Assembly: GCF_900103505.1 (NCBI RefSeq)
Contig: NZ_FNIA01000013.1
Coordinates: 29,433-93,432, forward strand
Source of the DNA: Haloarchaeobius iranensis
GTDB lineage: Archaea; Halobacteriota; Halobacteria; Halobacteriales; Natrialbaceae
Direction of reading: 5' to 3'
Length of the DNA stretch: 64,000 nt
In this document: piece by piece, positions 41,703-49,836 of the stretch
Layout of the letters: the number at the start of each line of letters is the position of its first letter
How positions within the stretch are numbered: the stretch's first letter is position 1
Notes under the pieces: model-generated
What the model saw: the letters and a program-made list of their open reading frames with translations, nothing else
What the model was told of the DNA's origin: nothing
The model's database searches: none
Translations under genes and position numbers: made by a program

Positions 41703-43490
41703 TCAGCCGGCCAGGAACTGCGGGCCGACGACCAGCACGACGAAGCTCAGGAACATCGTCAGGCCGACGGTCGTCGTCACCGCGCTCACGCGCCGGCGGG
41801 TCACCTCGACCGGGAACCGCGAGAGCACGGCCTCGGTCGAGGTCCGCAGCAGGTGCCCGCCGTCGAGCGGGAACGCGGGGATGCAGTTGAACGCGCCGAG
41901 CTGGACGTTGATCCAGCCGGTCCAGAACAGGGCGTTCGCGATCGCGAACAGCACGCCCGCGCCGAGGAACTCCAGTGGGCCGGTCGCGACGAAGAAGTTC
42001 GTGATCTCGCCGATGAATCCCGCGAAGTTGTACGGGAAGTCGCCGCCGGGCATCACGGCCGCGATGGGCAGGACGAGCACGAACAGCACCTTGCCGACGA
42101 ACGACTGGGCGAACGAGTTGAGCATCGACTGGTCGCCGCCACCCAGGATGGCGAGGTACGACTCGGCGGGGTAGTAGTTCAGCCCCACGTCGTCGACGGT
42201 CACCCCGCTGACGCCGCGGGCGAGCGGTGCGACGCCGAGGAAGCTGCTGCCGTCGTCCTGCGTGCCGAGGGTGACCTCCCGGACCGAGCGTTCGCCGTCG
42301 TCGTAGAGCACGACTTCGACGGTCTTGCCCGGCTCGGCGGCGTCGATGGCCTCGCCGAGCTCGCTGTAGGAGATGACCCGTGTGTCGCCGAACCGGGTGA
42401 CGATGACGTTCTCACCGGCAGGTGCGCCCGCCGCTGCCAGCGGTTCGCCCTCGATGGGGCGGAGGTACGCGCCGGCGACGAACGCCTTCGTCTCGCCCTC
42501 CTGCGTCGTCACCGTGACCCGGCCGGATGAGTCACGGAGCGCGTCCTCGAAGCCGGCGGTGGTCGTGACGGGCGTCCCGTTCACCGCGGTTATCGTATCG
42601 CCCGCGGAGAGGTTGGCCGGCCCGTTCTCCAGGGCTCCGGTCACGAGCACGCTCCGGTTCATCGTCACCGTCCGGTCGCCGTTCACCTCCAGTTCGAGCC
42701 GGCTCGCGTTCTGCTCGGCGACGAGATCCTCGAAGTGGCTGTTGTTCTCGACGGGGGTCCCACCGACGGCGGTGATTCTGTCGCCGCCGTCGATGCCCGC
42801 GTCGGCCGCCGCCGACCCCGGGAGCGCGCCGCCGACGAGCGCGCCGCTCGCGACGCCGATAGAGCCCGCGACAGGCCCGAACAGCAGCGCGAACGCGACG
42901 ACGGTGATGGCGAAGTTGTTCGTCACGCCCGCCGCGAACATCCGCGACTGCGCGCCCCGGGACGCCTTCCGGCGGTTCTCCTCGTTCGGCTCGACGAACG
43001 CCGCGACCGGCAGCACCGCGAGCAGGCCGATGCCCATCGACTCGATCTCGATGTCCTCGACCCGGCAGAGCAGCCCGTGGCCGCCCTCGTGGACGACCAG
43101 CCCGACCAGCAGCCCGAAGAGGATTCCCGGCGTCGCCGCCAGTGGCAGGAAGTCGTTCACGCCGGGGATGACCAGCACGTTTCGGGGCTGGTTCACCGCG
43201 CTCGGTGCCGGCGGGTTTTGGATCGTCAGGATGGCCCCCTGGAGGAGGAAGAGGAACGCGCCGAACATCACCACGAGGGCGATGCCGAGGCCGATGTTCG
43301 ACCAGGCCCGCCAGAACCGCTTCGGCCCGGCCAGCCAGTTCAGGAACCGCCGCCCGCGCTTCGTGTGGACCAGCAGCACCGGCCCCTGCGTCGAGATGTA
43401 CGACGGGAGGAGGTTCTCCTTCTTGGCCGCCCAGACCACCAGCCAGTAGAGGACGAAACCGCCGATACCCAGCCACAGGGTGGAGACCAT
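41703..43490 (-). CDS. Site-2 protease (M50) with PDZ domains
   Basis: A 595-residue membrane zinc protease. Active site HEGGH at residues 134-138 (VVHEGGHGLL) and the second-site NCIPAFPLDGGHLL with the third zinc ligand Asp near 543; multiple membrane segments surround both. Between them, two PDZ-like regions (about 215-290 and 280-400; DAGIDGGDRITAVGGTPV, NLSAGDTITAVNGTPV) would present substrates. S2P proteases cleave membrane-anchored regulators or signal peptides. HEGGH, instead of HExxH with a bulky x, is usual in this archaeal branch. No anti-sigma-type substrate gene is adjacent. Confidence 0.87.
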   Translation of the reverse strand: MVSTLWLGIGGFVLYWLVVWAAKKENLLPSYISTQGPVLLVHTKRGRRFLNWLAGPKRFWRAWSNIGLGIALVVMFGAFLFLLQGAILTIQNPPAPSAVNQPRNVLVIPGVNDFLPLAATPGILFGLLVGLVVHEGGHGLLCRVEDIEIESMGIGLLAVLPVAAFVEPNEENRRKASRGAQSRMFAAGVTNNFAITVVAFALLFGPVAGSIGVASGALVGGALPGSAAADAGIDGGDRITAVGGTPVENNSHFEDLVAEQNASRLELEVNGDRTVTMNRSVLVTGALENGPANLSAGDTITAVNGTPVTTTAGFEDALRDSSGRVTVTTQEGETKAFVAGAYLRPIEGEPLAAAGAPAGENVIVTRFGDTRVISYSELGEAIDAAEPGKTVEVVLYDDGERSVREVTLGTQDDGSSFLGVAPLARGVSGVTVDDVGLNYYPAESYLAILGGGDQSMLNSFAQSFVGKVLFVLVLPIAAVMPGGDFPYNFAGFIGEITNFFVATGPLEFLGAGVLFAIANALFWTGWINVQLGAFNCIPAFPLDGGHLLRTSTEAVLSRFPVEVTRRRVSAVTTTVGLTMFLSFVVLVVGPQFLAG

Positions 43491-43974
43491 TGCCGGATAT
43501 TGAGGGAGGCGCGGGGAAATGCGTTTGGTTTGACCGGGTACGTGCGGGGGTTCAGGTCGGCTGTCACGTTCGGATTACACTCGGCTATCCGGTGTGGTCG
43601 GTCGCCCCCAGTACTCCGGCTGATACATCGACGTGAGACGACACACTACGGGGAGAAACCATGGCTGTCCCCGTCGGCACCACGCGAGCAGGGGGACTAT
43701 CGTTGAGGCCCCGGAAGCGACAGTCCGTCGCTCCTACACGGCTTCCAGCAGCCAGTTACAATCTGCGAAGGTCTAAAGATTTGGTGGTCATTAGTCTCTT
43801 GTTAGTCAGGTAGCGAATTATTTGATTAGTCTGGTAGGAATCAATAGGAGCCATGATGAGGGGGCAATCCTACAAGTAATACAATAAATACTACAAATAA
43901 ATTACGGGCAAATAAAGTTATATATGATATTATTTAATATATTATTTCAAAATATTTATGATGGGGTAGGATAT
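43491..43974. other. Spacer crossing from GC-rich to AT-rich DNA
   Basis: 484 bp without a recognised gene. The first 270 bp are of normal composition; from about 43760 the sequence is AT-rich, with TTAGTC repeated at 43792, 43805 and 43831. A 48-codon frame (43661-43817) is present but too basic and unmatched to call. The promoter of the following gene is somewhere in the A/T stretch before 43960. Confidence 0.55.
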
Positions 43975-44958
43975 ATGAATAGTATGGAAAAACACGGACG
44001 GCGTGCATTCCTCACGACCACCGCTGGATTGGGAATTGGAGTCGGAAGTTCTGGAATTGCAAGTAAAGTATTCGCGAAAGAGGATAGTAGGGAAACATAT
44101 AATGACGCACGGGTTTCGGGAGCTTCTGAAGAAGGGGAGGTTCTTGAAACAGGGAATACCGGCATGCTTGAACTTGGGCCTTGCAATCGTTGGGACCAAG
44201 GGTCAATTGTTAAATACTCGTCGGGGCATTCTGGTGGTGAGTGGTATCATAAATGGGGAATTTCGTCGGTTGCACATTGCGACAGCGTTGGACTTGGAAC
44301 GGAATTGTTTGGGCATGAGTATACGGTCGACCCTAGAGGATCAAATTTATACAAGGAATCGACAAATCATTCAGGCGTACATCCAAATGGTGACGGTGGC
44401 TCTCTACCGGACTGGGCGATTCCACTGCTAGAAAACGCATTAGCAAACTCCAATCCATCTGATGGCTGGATGCAAGCAGGTGGTGATGCGATTGAAGAGG
44501 CATTTGGTCCGGCAGGCGAGGACCCGTCGGACATATATAAATATCATAACCAAGATAACACTCCTGGCGAGTTGAAAGGATGGCGGAATTGCGGTCACTA
44601 CGCGCAATTCATCAGCCAAAGTCTCGACCCATATGTCAAAGTAAAAATGTCCTATCAGGATGGGAATTCGTGGGCTGATGAACACTGGTCAAGCTGGTAC
44701 GCGAACATTCACCTTCACGACGTTAATTGTGGACCGAGAGGGAATTATTGTGATGAGTCTACTAGTGAACTGCCACATCCTGATGAAATGTCCTCGGAAA
44801 TGGAACAACAATTGGGGATCACACGTGTTGATGAAGATGAGTATGCGACTGCTGAGAATGTACCACAGTATAATGGGAGGACCCCAGAATATATTGCAAC
44901 GAACCCCCCTATCACTGTAACAAATGTTGGACGGAGTGAGGAATGGAGAGAAAAGTAA
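43975..44958 (+). CDS. Tat-exported protein of unknown function in AT-rich island
   Basis: A 327-residue protein starting MNSMEKHGRRAFLTTTAGLG: a twin-Arg signal (GRRAFLT) and hydrophobic segment, with probable cleavage after about residue 37 (ASKVFAKE). The mature protein has five cysteines (in GPCNRW, SVAHCDS, WRNCGHY, VNCGPRGNYC), many His/Trp/Gly residues and a low-complexity-free, folded-looking sequence, so disulfide- or metal-stabilised structure is likely. I do not recognise a family. Codon use is AT-rich and unlike the neighbours, indicating transfer. Tat-exported, cysteine-rich proteins include halocins, but no similarity to a known halocin precursor is visible. In-frame starts at 43924 and 43984 are alternatives. 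Confidence 0.7.
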   Translation: MNSMEKHGRRAFLTTTAGLGIGVGSSGIASKVFAKEDSRETYNDARVSGASEEGEVLETGNTGMLELGPCNRWDQGSIVKYSSGHSGGEWYHKWGISSVAHCDSVGLGTELFGHEYTVDPRGSNLYKESTNHSGVHPNGDGGSLPDWAIPLLENALANSNPSDGWMQAGGDAIEEAFGPAGEDPSDIYKYHNQDNTPGELKGWRNCGHYAQFISQSLDPYVKVKMSYQDGNSWADEHWSSWYANIHLHDVNCGPRGNYCDESTSELPHPDEMSSEMEQQLGITRVDEDEYATAENVPQYNGRTPEYIATNPPITVTNVGRSEEWREK

Positions 44959-45097
44959 TCACGGATATGTCCAAATCCTTAGTCGGGGATTTGGATTGAA
45001 TCTTTAGCAAAATATACAATATAATATAAGTTTGCGTAAAGAATATCAATTAGTAGTTAATCGTCGTAACTGAATCTCCCAACAAAATATTGAGACA

Positions 45098-45523
45098 ATG
45101 AAACGGAGAACCTATATTTCGTCACTTATCCCAGTCCCGATTATATTATCTGGGTGTTTGGATAGTGTTAGTTCTAGTATGGGATTAGCTCAAATTACTT
45201 TATTAAATGCCTCAGAATCAGAGACGAATTTCGAAATAAACGTTTGGAGGAACGACGAAACTATATTATCGGACAATTCCAAATTGTCGACATGGGAGGA
45301 TAGACATTTTCATCACGAGGATATGGGAAAACCGGTACCATACGAAGTATCGGTCGAAACGGCTGACGGTCGAAGCCAGAAATTCAATTCTAACCAACCC
45401 GGAGACAATACCAACGGCTCGGATGATAATGTCTGTCTCGACGTTATATTCCAGATAGACGATGAGTCAATATCCGTTTTCACAAGGCAGGTCGGCTGCT
45501 CTGGAACGGGAAACGAGATCTAA
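45098..45523 (+). CDS. Small lipoprotein in AT-rich island
   Basis: A 141-residue exported protein: MKRRTYISSLIPVPIILSGC, a short signal with two Arg and a lipobox ending in Cys20. The mature part is beta-rich and hydrophilic (ITLLNASESETNFEINVWRN, CLDVIFQIDD) and may be an Ig-like fold, with two further cysteines. It shares the AT-rich composition of the preceding gene, 139 bp upstream on the same strand, so the two probably arrived together. It might protect the producer from, or bind, the exported partner; that is a guess. Confidence 0.65.
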   Translation: MKRRTYISSLIPVPIILSGCLDSVSSSMGLAQITLLNASESETNFEINVWRNDETILSDNSKLSTWEDRHFHHEDMGKPVPYEVSVETADGRSQKFNSNQPGDNTNGSDDNVCLDVIFQIDDESISVFTRQVGCSGTGNEI

Positions 45524-45626
45524 TCTCACGCACCGGTCCGCGCATCTTACTGACATAATCATTTTGGTCGAAAGAGCGCCTGAACGGTTCGTAGGGATAG
45601 TACCTCAGCAATCACTACCTGTGTGG

Positions 45627-45651
45627 GGCGCTCGCTCTGTAGCGTAGCGCC
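45627..45651. terminator. Hairpin between convergent lysS and the lipoprotein gene
   Basis: GGCGCTCGCT-CTGT-AGCG(T)AGCGCC folds into a 10-bp stem with one bulged T and a 4-nt loop, 43 bp past the lysS stop and 103 bp past the lipoprotein stop. Stem-loops at such convergent junctions are likely terminators or RNA-processing sites; archaeal termination mainly depends on T-tracts, which are weak here. Confidence 0.5.
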
Positions 45652-45694
45652 TGTTCCATCGGGAATCGCTGTTCCTGCTGTAACCGGTAGCTGT

Positions 45695-47362
45695 TCACCG
45701 TTCCCGACGCAGTCGCGCGACCACGAAGTCGCGGTCGAGCTTGCCGAGAAACGTGCCGAGCTGGGGTCCCTGCTCCTCGTCGAAGAACAGCCGGTAGCCG
45801 GCGGTGAAGAGCGCGCCGATGTCGATGTCGTTGTCCTTCGCGGTCTCGTAGATCTCGCCCTGGATGGCGTCGCCGTCGTGGCCCTCGGCGACGAAGTCGG
45901 CGAGTTCGTCGAGCGCCGCCTCGGTGGCCGGGTCGAGGTCCACGTCGGGCATCTCCGCGCGCTTGAGCTCGTAGTTGAACTCGTTGTCCGTGCGGCGCGT
46001 CCAGTTCCGGGCGCGCTCGACGCGGGCGAGGGCGGCCTCGACGGTTTCCTCGTCGGCGTCGTCGGGGATGTGGCCCTCCTTTCGGGCGACCTGTTCGCGG
46101 AGGTCCGGGTCGTCGAACATCCCGAGGACGGCGGCGAAGGTAAAGGGGAGCCGGATGCGGTCGGGGTCGACCTCGTCGACGACGAAGGGGTAGACCCGCT
46201 CCGCCCGGGCGGTCTCGTCCTCGGTGCCCTCGACCTCGCCGAAGTAGAGCTGCTCGAAGCGGTCGAACTCGTCGACGAGCTGGTCGAGGCGCTCGATGGA
46301 GAAGTCCCGCGCCCGCTTCGGGTTCTTCGCGAAGAAGAAGCGGACGACCTCCGGCTCCAGCAGTTCGAGCACGTCCTCGACGAGGACGACGTGGCCCTCG
46401 GAGGAAGAGAAGGCCTTCCCGTCGAGGGTGAACCACTCGTACACCATCGGGACCGGCGGAACGTCGCCGAGGACGTTCCGCGCCACGTCGTCGCCGGAGG
46501 GCCAGGAGCCCTCGGCGTGGTCCTTCCCGAAGGGTTCGAAGTCGACGCCCAGGACGCGCCACTGCGCGGGCCACTCGAAGCGCCAGGGGAGCTTGCCCTC
46601 GCGCAGCGTGGCGGTGCCCTCGTGACCACAGCCGGCGATGGTGTCGCCGCCGGCCTCCATGTCGGTGCAGACGTAGTCGACCTCGCCCTCGTCGGGCCGG
46701 ATGTCGGTGACGGTCTCGGTGACCTTCCCGCAGTCGGCACAGATCGGGTTGAACGGGACGTAGTCGGCGTCGACCTTGTCCTGGTACTTCGCGAGGACGG
46801 TCCGGGCGGTGTCGGCGTGGTCCAGCAGGAAGCGGGTCACGGCCTCGAACTCGCCGTCCTCGTAGAGCTCGGTGTTCGAGACGAGCTCGATGGGCACGCC
46901 GAGGGCGTCGGCGCTGGACTGGATGAGTGCGGAGAAGTGGTCGCCGTAGGAGTCACAGCAGCCGAACGGGTCGGGGATGTCGGTGTACGGCCTGCCGAGG
47001 TTCCGTCCGAGTGCGCCGGCGTTCACGTCGCCGAGGTCGACGAGGGTGCCGTCGAGGTCGGCGAGCTTCCGGGGCAGCTTCCGGAGCGGGTCGCGGTCGT
47101 CGGCGGTGAACACCTGCCGGACATCGTGGCCGCGCTCGCGGAGCACCGCGGCGACGAAGTAGCCCCGCATCACCTCGTTCATGTTGCCGAAGTGGGGGAC
47201 GCCCGACGGGGAGATACCGCCCTTGATGACGATGGGGTCGTCGGGGTCGCGTGCCGCTATCTCGTCGGCGATCCGGTCGGCCCAGAACACGTGTCGCTGG
47301 TCGTCGCCGTCGTCCTCGTCCGCCTGGAGCGTGTACGGGCTGGTCGCCTCGTCGGCGCTCAC
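45695..47362 (-). CDS. lysS: Lysyl-tRNA synthetase, class I
   Basis: A 555-residue class I LysRS, which charges tRNA-Lys. HIGH-type motif PSGVPHFGN (about 49-57) and KMSKS-type FSSSEG (about 273-278); zinc-like cysteines CADCGKV with CGHEGTA near 205-240. Class I LysRS is normal in most archaea. Start: GTG 47362 overlaps the stop of a 16-codon mini-ORF (GTGA) and is preceded by GGGGTGTG, a weak Shine-Dalgarno; GTG 47371 is in frame too. The mini-ORF begins at an ATG about 27 nt from TTAAG, i.e. where a leaderless transcript would start. Confidence 0.92.
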   Translation of the reverse strand: MSADEATSPYTLQADEDDGDDQRHVFWADRIADEIAARDPDDPIVIKGGISPSGVPHFGNMNEVMRGYFVAAVLRERGHDVRQVFTADDRDPLRKLPRKLADLDGTLVDLGDVNAGALGRNLGRPYTDIPDPFGCCDSYGDHFSALIQSSADALGVPIELVSNTELYEDGEFEAVTRFLLDHADTARTVLAKYQDKVDADYVPFNPICADCGKVTETVTDIRPDEGEVDYVCTDMEAGGDTIAGCGHEGTATLREGKLPWRFEWPAQWRVLGVDFEPFGKDHAEGSWPSGDDVARNVLGDVPPVPMVYEWFTLDGKAFSSSEGHVVLVEDVLELLEPEVVRFFFAKNPKRARDFSIERLDQLVDEFDRFEQLYFGEVEGTEDETARAERVYPFVVDEVDPDRIRLPFTFAAVLGMFDDPDLREQVARKEGHIPDDADEETVEAALARVERARNWTRRTDNEFNYELKRAEMPDVDLDPATEAALDELADFVAEGHDGDAIQGEIYETAKDNDIDIGALFTAGYRLFFDEEQGPQLGTFLGKLDRDFVVARLRRER

Positions 47363-47409
47363 GGGGCGCACACCCCGCGTTCGGCCGCAGCAGCGCGTGT
47401 CGGTTGCAT
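47359..47409 (-). other. 16-codon leaderless mini-ORF before lysS
   Basis: ATG 47409 lies about 27 nt after CTTAAG (near 47436-47441) and encodes MQPTRAAAAERGVCAP, ending in a TGA that overlaps the lysS GTG (CCGTGA). It is out of frame with lysS until that point. The arrangement fits termination-reinitiation coupling. Translation is not proven. Confidence 0.5.
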
Positions 47410-47464
47410 GGCTGTGGCTACCCGTGTGGCGTGCTTAAGGGTTGTCAAGCAGAGGCAGCCGCGC

Positions 47465-48181
47465 CTACTCGGCCCAGTAGGTGAGTTCGTCGCCGGCCCC
47501 CTCGGGGATGACGTCGGTGCCGTCGTGGTCGCCGTAACGGACGGCAGTGAGGACGCGCTCGGGGTCGTTCCCGTCGAGGACGATGGTTCGCATCCCGGAG
47601 CGCTGGATGACCTTCGCGGCGAGGAGGTCGACCGGGGCGGACGCCCCGGCGTTCATCTCCAGCCCGGCGATGACGTCGACGAGGTCGTTCGCGGTGAGCT
47701 CCTCGTAGCGCTCCGCGGTATCGTCCTCCTCGGGGTCGGCGGAGAAGACGCCGGGGACCGAGGTGGCGTAGACGAGCAGGTCCGCGCCGACGTACTCCGC
47801 GAGGGCAGCGCTGACGGCGTCGGTGGTCTGTGCGGGCGCGACGCCGCCCATGACGACGACGTCGCCGTTGCGCATCACCTCGCCGGCGGACTCGTAGTCC
47901 TTCGCGGGCGCGGTCACGACGTTCTCGCCGAGGGCGGAGATGAGGAGCCGGGCGTTCAGGCGAGTGACGTCGATGCCGATCTGGTCGAGTTCGATCTCGT
48001 TGGCACCGAGGTCACGCGCCGTGCCGATGTAGTCGCGGGCGACGCCCCCGCCGCCGACGACGGCGGCGACCTGACATCCGTCCGCGACGAGCTCGTCGAC
48101 AACGTCCGCGTACGCGGCGACCCGGTCGGGGTCGAGTTCCGGCGCGAGGACGCTGCCCCCGACGGAGACGACTACCTTCAT
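47465..48181 (-). CDS. pyrH: UMP kinase, archaeal type
   Basis: A 238-residue amino-acid-kinase-fold enzyme converting UMP to UDP. Seen: MKVVVSVGGSVLAP, VVGGGGVARDYIGTARDLGA, VMGGVAPAQTTDAVSAALAEY, VYATSVPGVFSADP and LEMNAGASAPVDLLAAKVIQRS. It fits the archaeal UMP kinase branch well. A CTTAAG near 48210 gives a promoter about 27 nt before ATG 48181, and the same element may serve the divergent MobB-MoaE gene. Located between lysS and moaE-like genes without an apparent operon. Confidence 0.92.
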   Translation of the reverse strand: MKVVVSVGGSVLAPELDPDRVAAYADVVDELVADGCQVAAVVGGGGVARDYIGTARDLGANEIELDQIGIDVTRLNARLLISALGENVVTAPAKDYESAGEVMRNGDVVVMGGVAPAQTTDAVSAALAEYVGADLLVYATSVPGVFSADPEEDDTAERYEELTANDLVDVIAGLEMNAGASAPVDLLAAKVIQRSGMRTIVLDGNDPERVLTAVRYGDHDGTDVIPEGAGDELTYWAE

Positions 48182-48271
48182 GCTACCGGCCAGTAGCCGA
48201 CTGCCTCTCTTAAGGATTGCCAAGTACCCGTCGGCGACACCTACAAGCGACTGCCGCCTGACCAGTCCGGT

Positions 48272-49099
48272 ATGTACGTACTCGCAGTGGTCGGCCCCGA
48301 CGGGGCGGGGCGGGCCGACCTCGTCGACCAGTTCGTCGGCGCGCTCGCGGCCGATGGGACGGTCGCCGTCGTGACCGAGGACGACCCGGTCCGGGAGGCC
48401 GATGGGCTGCCGGGGGCGTCGGACGAGCGCGTCCGAACCAGCGTCGGGGTCGGTTCCGACGGCTGGGCCGCTGCCGGCACCGACCGCACGCTGGACGACG
48501 TCGTCGACGACCTCACGCCGACGCACGACTACTGCCTCCTCGACGACGTTCGCGAGGCGACGGTACCCGGCGTCGTCCTCGGCGGGGTGGACTACGCGGG
48601 CGACGCCCTGACGACCGTCGAAACCGGGAGCGGCGTCGACGTCGACGCGGTCGTCACGACGCTCCACGAGCGGATTCCCCACGAGACGCTCGACTCGCTG
48701 GTCGAGCGTGCCACGGGTGCGCCCGGTGCGGAGTTCGCCGGTGCCATCGCCACGTTCACGGGCAGGGTACGGGCACGGGACGACCCCGACGACGAGCGGA
48801 CGACCCACCTCGAGTTCGAGACGTACGAGGGTGTCGCCGAGGAACGCATGGCGACCATCGAGGCCGACCTCGAGCAACGCGAGGGCGTCCACGAGGTCGT
48901 CATGCACCACCGGACCGGGGTCGTCGCCGCCGGAGAGGACATCGTGTTCGTCGTCGTCCTCGCCGGCCACCGGCCGGAGGCCTTCGAGACCGTCTCGGAC
49001 GGGATCGACCGGCTCAAAGACGAGGTTCCCATCTTCAAGAAGGAGGCGACGACCGACGGCGAGTTCTGGGTTCACGAGCGGGACACCGGTGCTGAGTAA
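48272..49099 (+). CDS. moaE: MobB-like / MoaE fusion, molybdopterin synthase large subunit
   Basis: A 275-residue protein. Residues 1-130 are a MobB-like P-loop region whose Walker A is degenerate (GPDGAGRADLV, Arg in place of the GK[ST] Lys-Ser/Thr), and 140-275 form a MoaE domain: GAIATFTGRVRARDD, LEFETYEGVAEERM, VMHHRTGVVAAGEDIVFVVVLAGHR and KDEVPIFKKEAT with the catalytic Lys. MoaE with MoaD puts the dithiolene sulfurs on molybdopterin. The fusion is common in haloarchaea. The N-terminal part may bind but probably not hydrolyse nucleotides. moaD is not adjacent. Confidence 0.88.
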   Translation: MYVLAVVGPDGAGRADLVDQFVGALAADGTVAVVTEDDPVREADGLPGASDERVRTSVGVGSDGWAAAGTDRTLDDVVDDLTPTHDYCLLDDVREATVPGVVLGGVDYAGDALTTVETGSGVDVDAVVTTLHERIPHETLDSLVERATGAPGAEFAGAIATFTGRVRARDDPDDERTTHLEFETYEGVAEERMATIEADLEQREGVHEVVMHHRTGVVAAGEDIVFVVVLAGHRPEAFETVSDGIDRLKDEVPIFKKEATTDGEFWVHERDTGAE

Positions 49100-49363
49100 C
49101 CGCGCCTGACAGGTCCCTGGAGTTATTTTCTCGTGTATCGGGGGGAAAGATGGAATCTGACGTGCGTCAGACGACACCTCGTTTGGAAGGGTTAGCAGCG
49201 GTTTTAAAACTTCTAGCGTCTTCTGAAACCTTCGAATTCTATCTTATAACTCGCGTAAAACGTCGTATTACTCCGATTTCACTCGAAATATATCAAAACA
49301 GCCCGAAGCAACTGCCCTTTATAACCTCTCCCAGTGGCTTGGAGGAAGTGAGGCGAACGCAAT

Positions 49364-49615
49364 ATGAGCGCAACGCAGAATCCCTCCGTTGACAGCGAGC
49401 CCGCCAACAAAGAGACGCGCCTGCAGGAGTACCTGCGGGAGAAGGCGACCGACGGCGAGATGTACTTCAAGTCGAAGTTCATCGCCGACGACGTCGGCCT
49501 CTCCCCGAAGGAGATCGGCGCACTCATGGTGAAGCTCAAGGACTCGGCCACGGACCTCGAGATCGAGAAGTGGTCGTACACGAGCGCGACGACCTGGCGG
49601 GTCGAGCCCATCTGA
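49364..49615 (+). CDS. DUF7123 family small protein
   Basis: An 83-residue protein starting MSATQNPSVDSEPANKETRL and ending in a winged-helix-like segment (MYFKSKFIADDVGLSPKEIGALMVKL, then WSYTSATTWRVEP). It resembles the conserved haloarchaeal DUF7123 family, presumably a small DNA- or RNA-binding protein; role unknown. TTTATAACC (49317-49325) is the promoter candidate, which would give a 15-nt leader. The preceding 49100-49363 spacer is AT-richer than average, with no gene I can support. Confidence 0.75.
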   Translation: MSATQNPSVDSEPANKETRLQEYLREKATDGEMYFKSKFIADDVGLSPKEIGALMVKLKDSATDLEIEKWSYTSATTWRVEPI

Positions 49616-49640
49616 GCGGCCCCGCACCCTGGCATCCCAC

Positions 49641-49700
49641 ACCACCACACCCCACCACACCCCACCACACCCCACCACACCCCACCACACCCCACAACGC
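49641..49700 (+). repeat. Decamer tandem repeat with G-quadruplex potential
   Basis: CCCACCACAC is repeated perfectly four times (49651-49690), with a near copy before and after. On the minus strand this gives five GGGG runs at 10-bp spacing separated by TGTGGT, a classic G-quadruplex pattern. It lies between the DUF7123 stop (49615) and the protease start (49837). The remaining spacer shows only the TTTTTACG promoter element near 49804. Confidence 0.85.
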
Positions 49701-49836
49701 CGCTCCCACCACGCCGACCCCACCACTGCACTGCGGCCCGCCCCACACCCCACCGCCGGCCGTTGGTCCCCGGCGCCTCATCGTCTGCGGCCCGCCGCCG
49801 TGCCTTTTTACGACGTGACGACTAAGCAACGTCCAC

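Noticed and set aside
43661..43817. A 48-codon frame before the AT-rich island
   Set aside because: Very basic product (unlike haloarchaeal proteins), no promoter or Shine-Dalgarno and no recognised relation.
43975..44958. Tat-exported protein as a known halocin
   Set aside because: Export signal and cysteines are suggestive, but I see no match to a halocin mature peptide or its immunity domain.
43760..45600. The AT-rich island as an insertion sequence
   Set aside because: No transposase, terminal inverted repeats or target duplication could be found at its borders.
49150..49392. An 80-codon plus-strand frame overlapping the DUF7123 start
   Set aside because: It overlaps the real gene in another frame, lacks acidic composition and has no Shine-Dalgarno.
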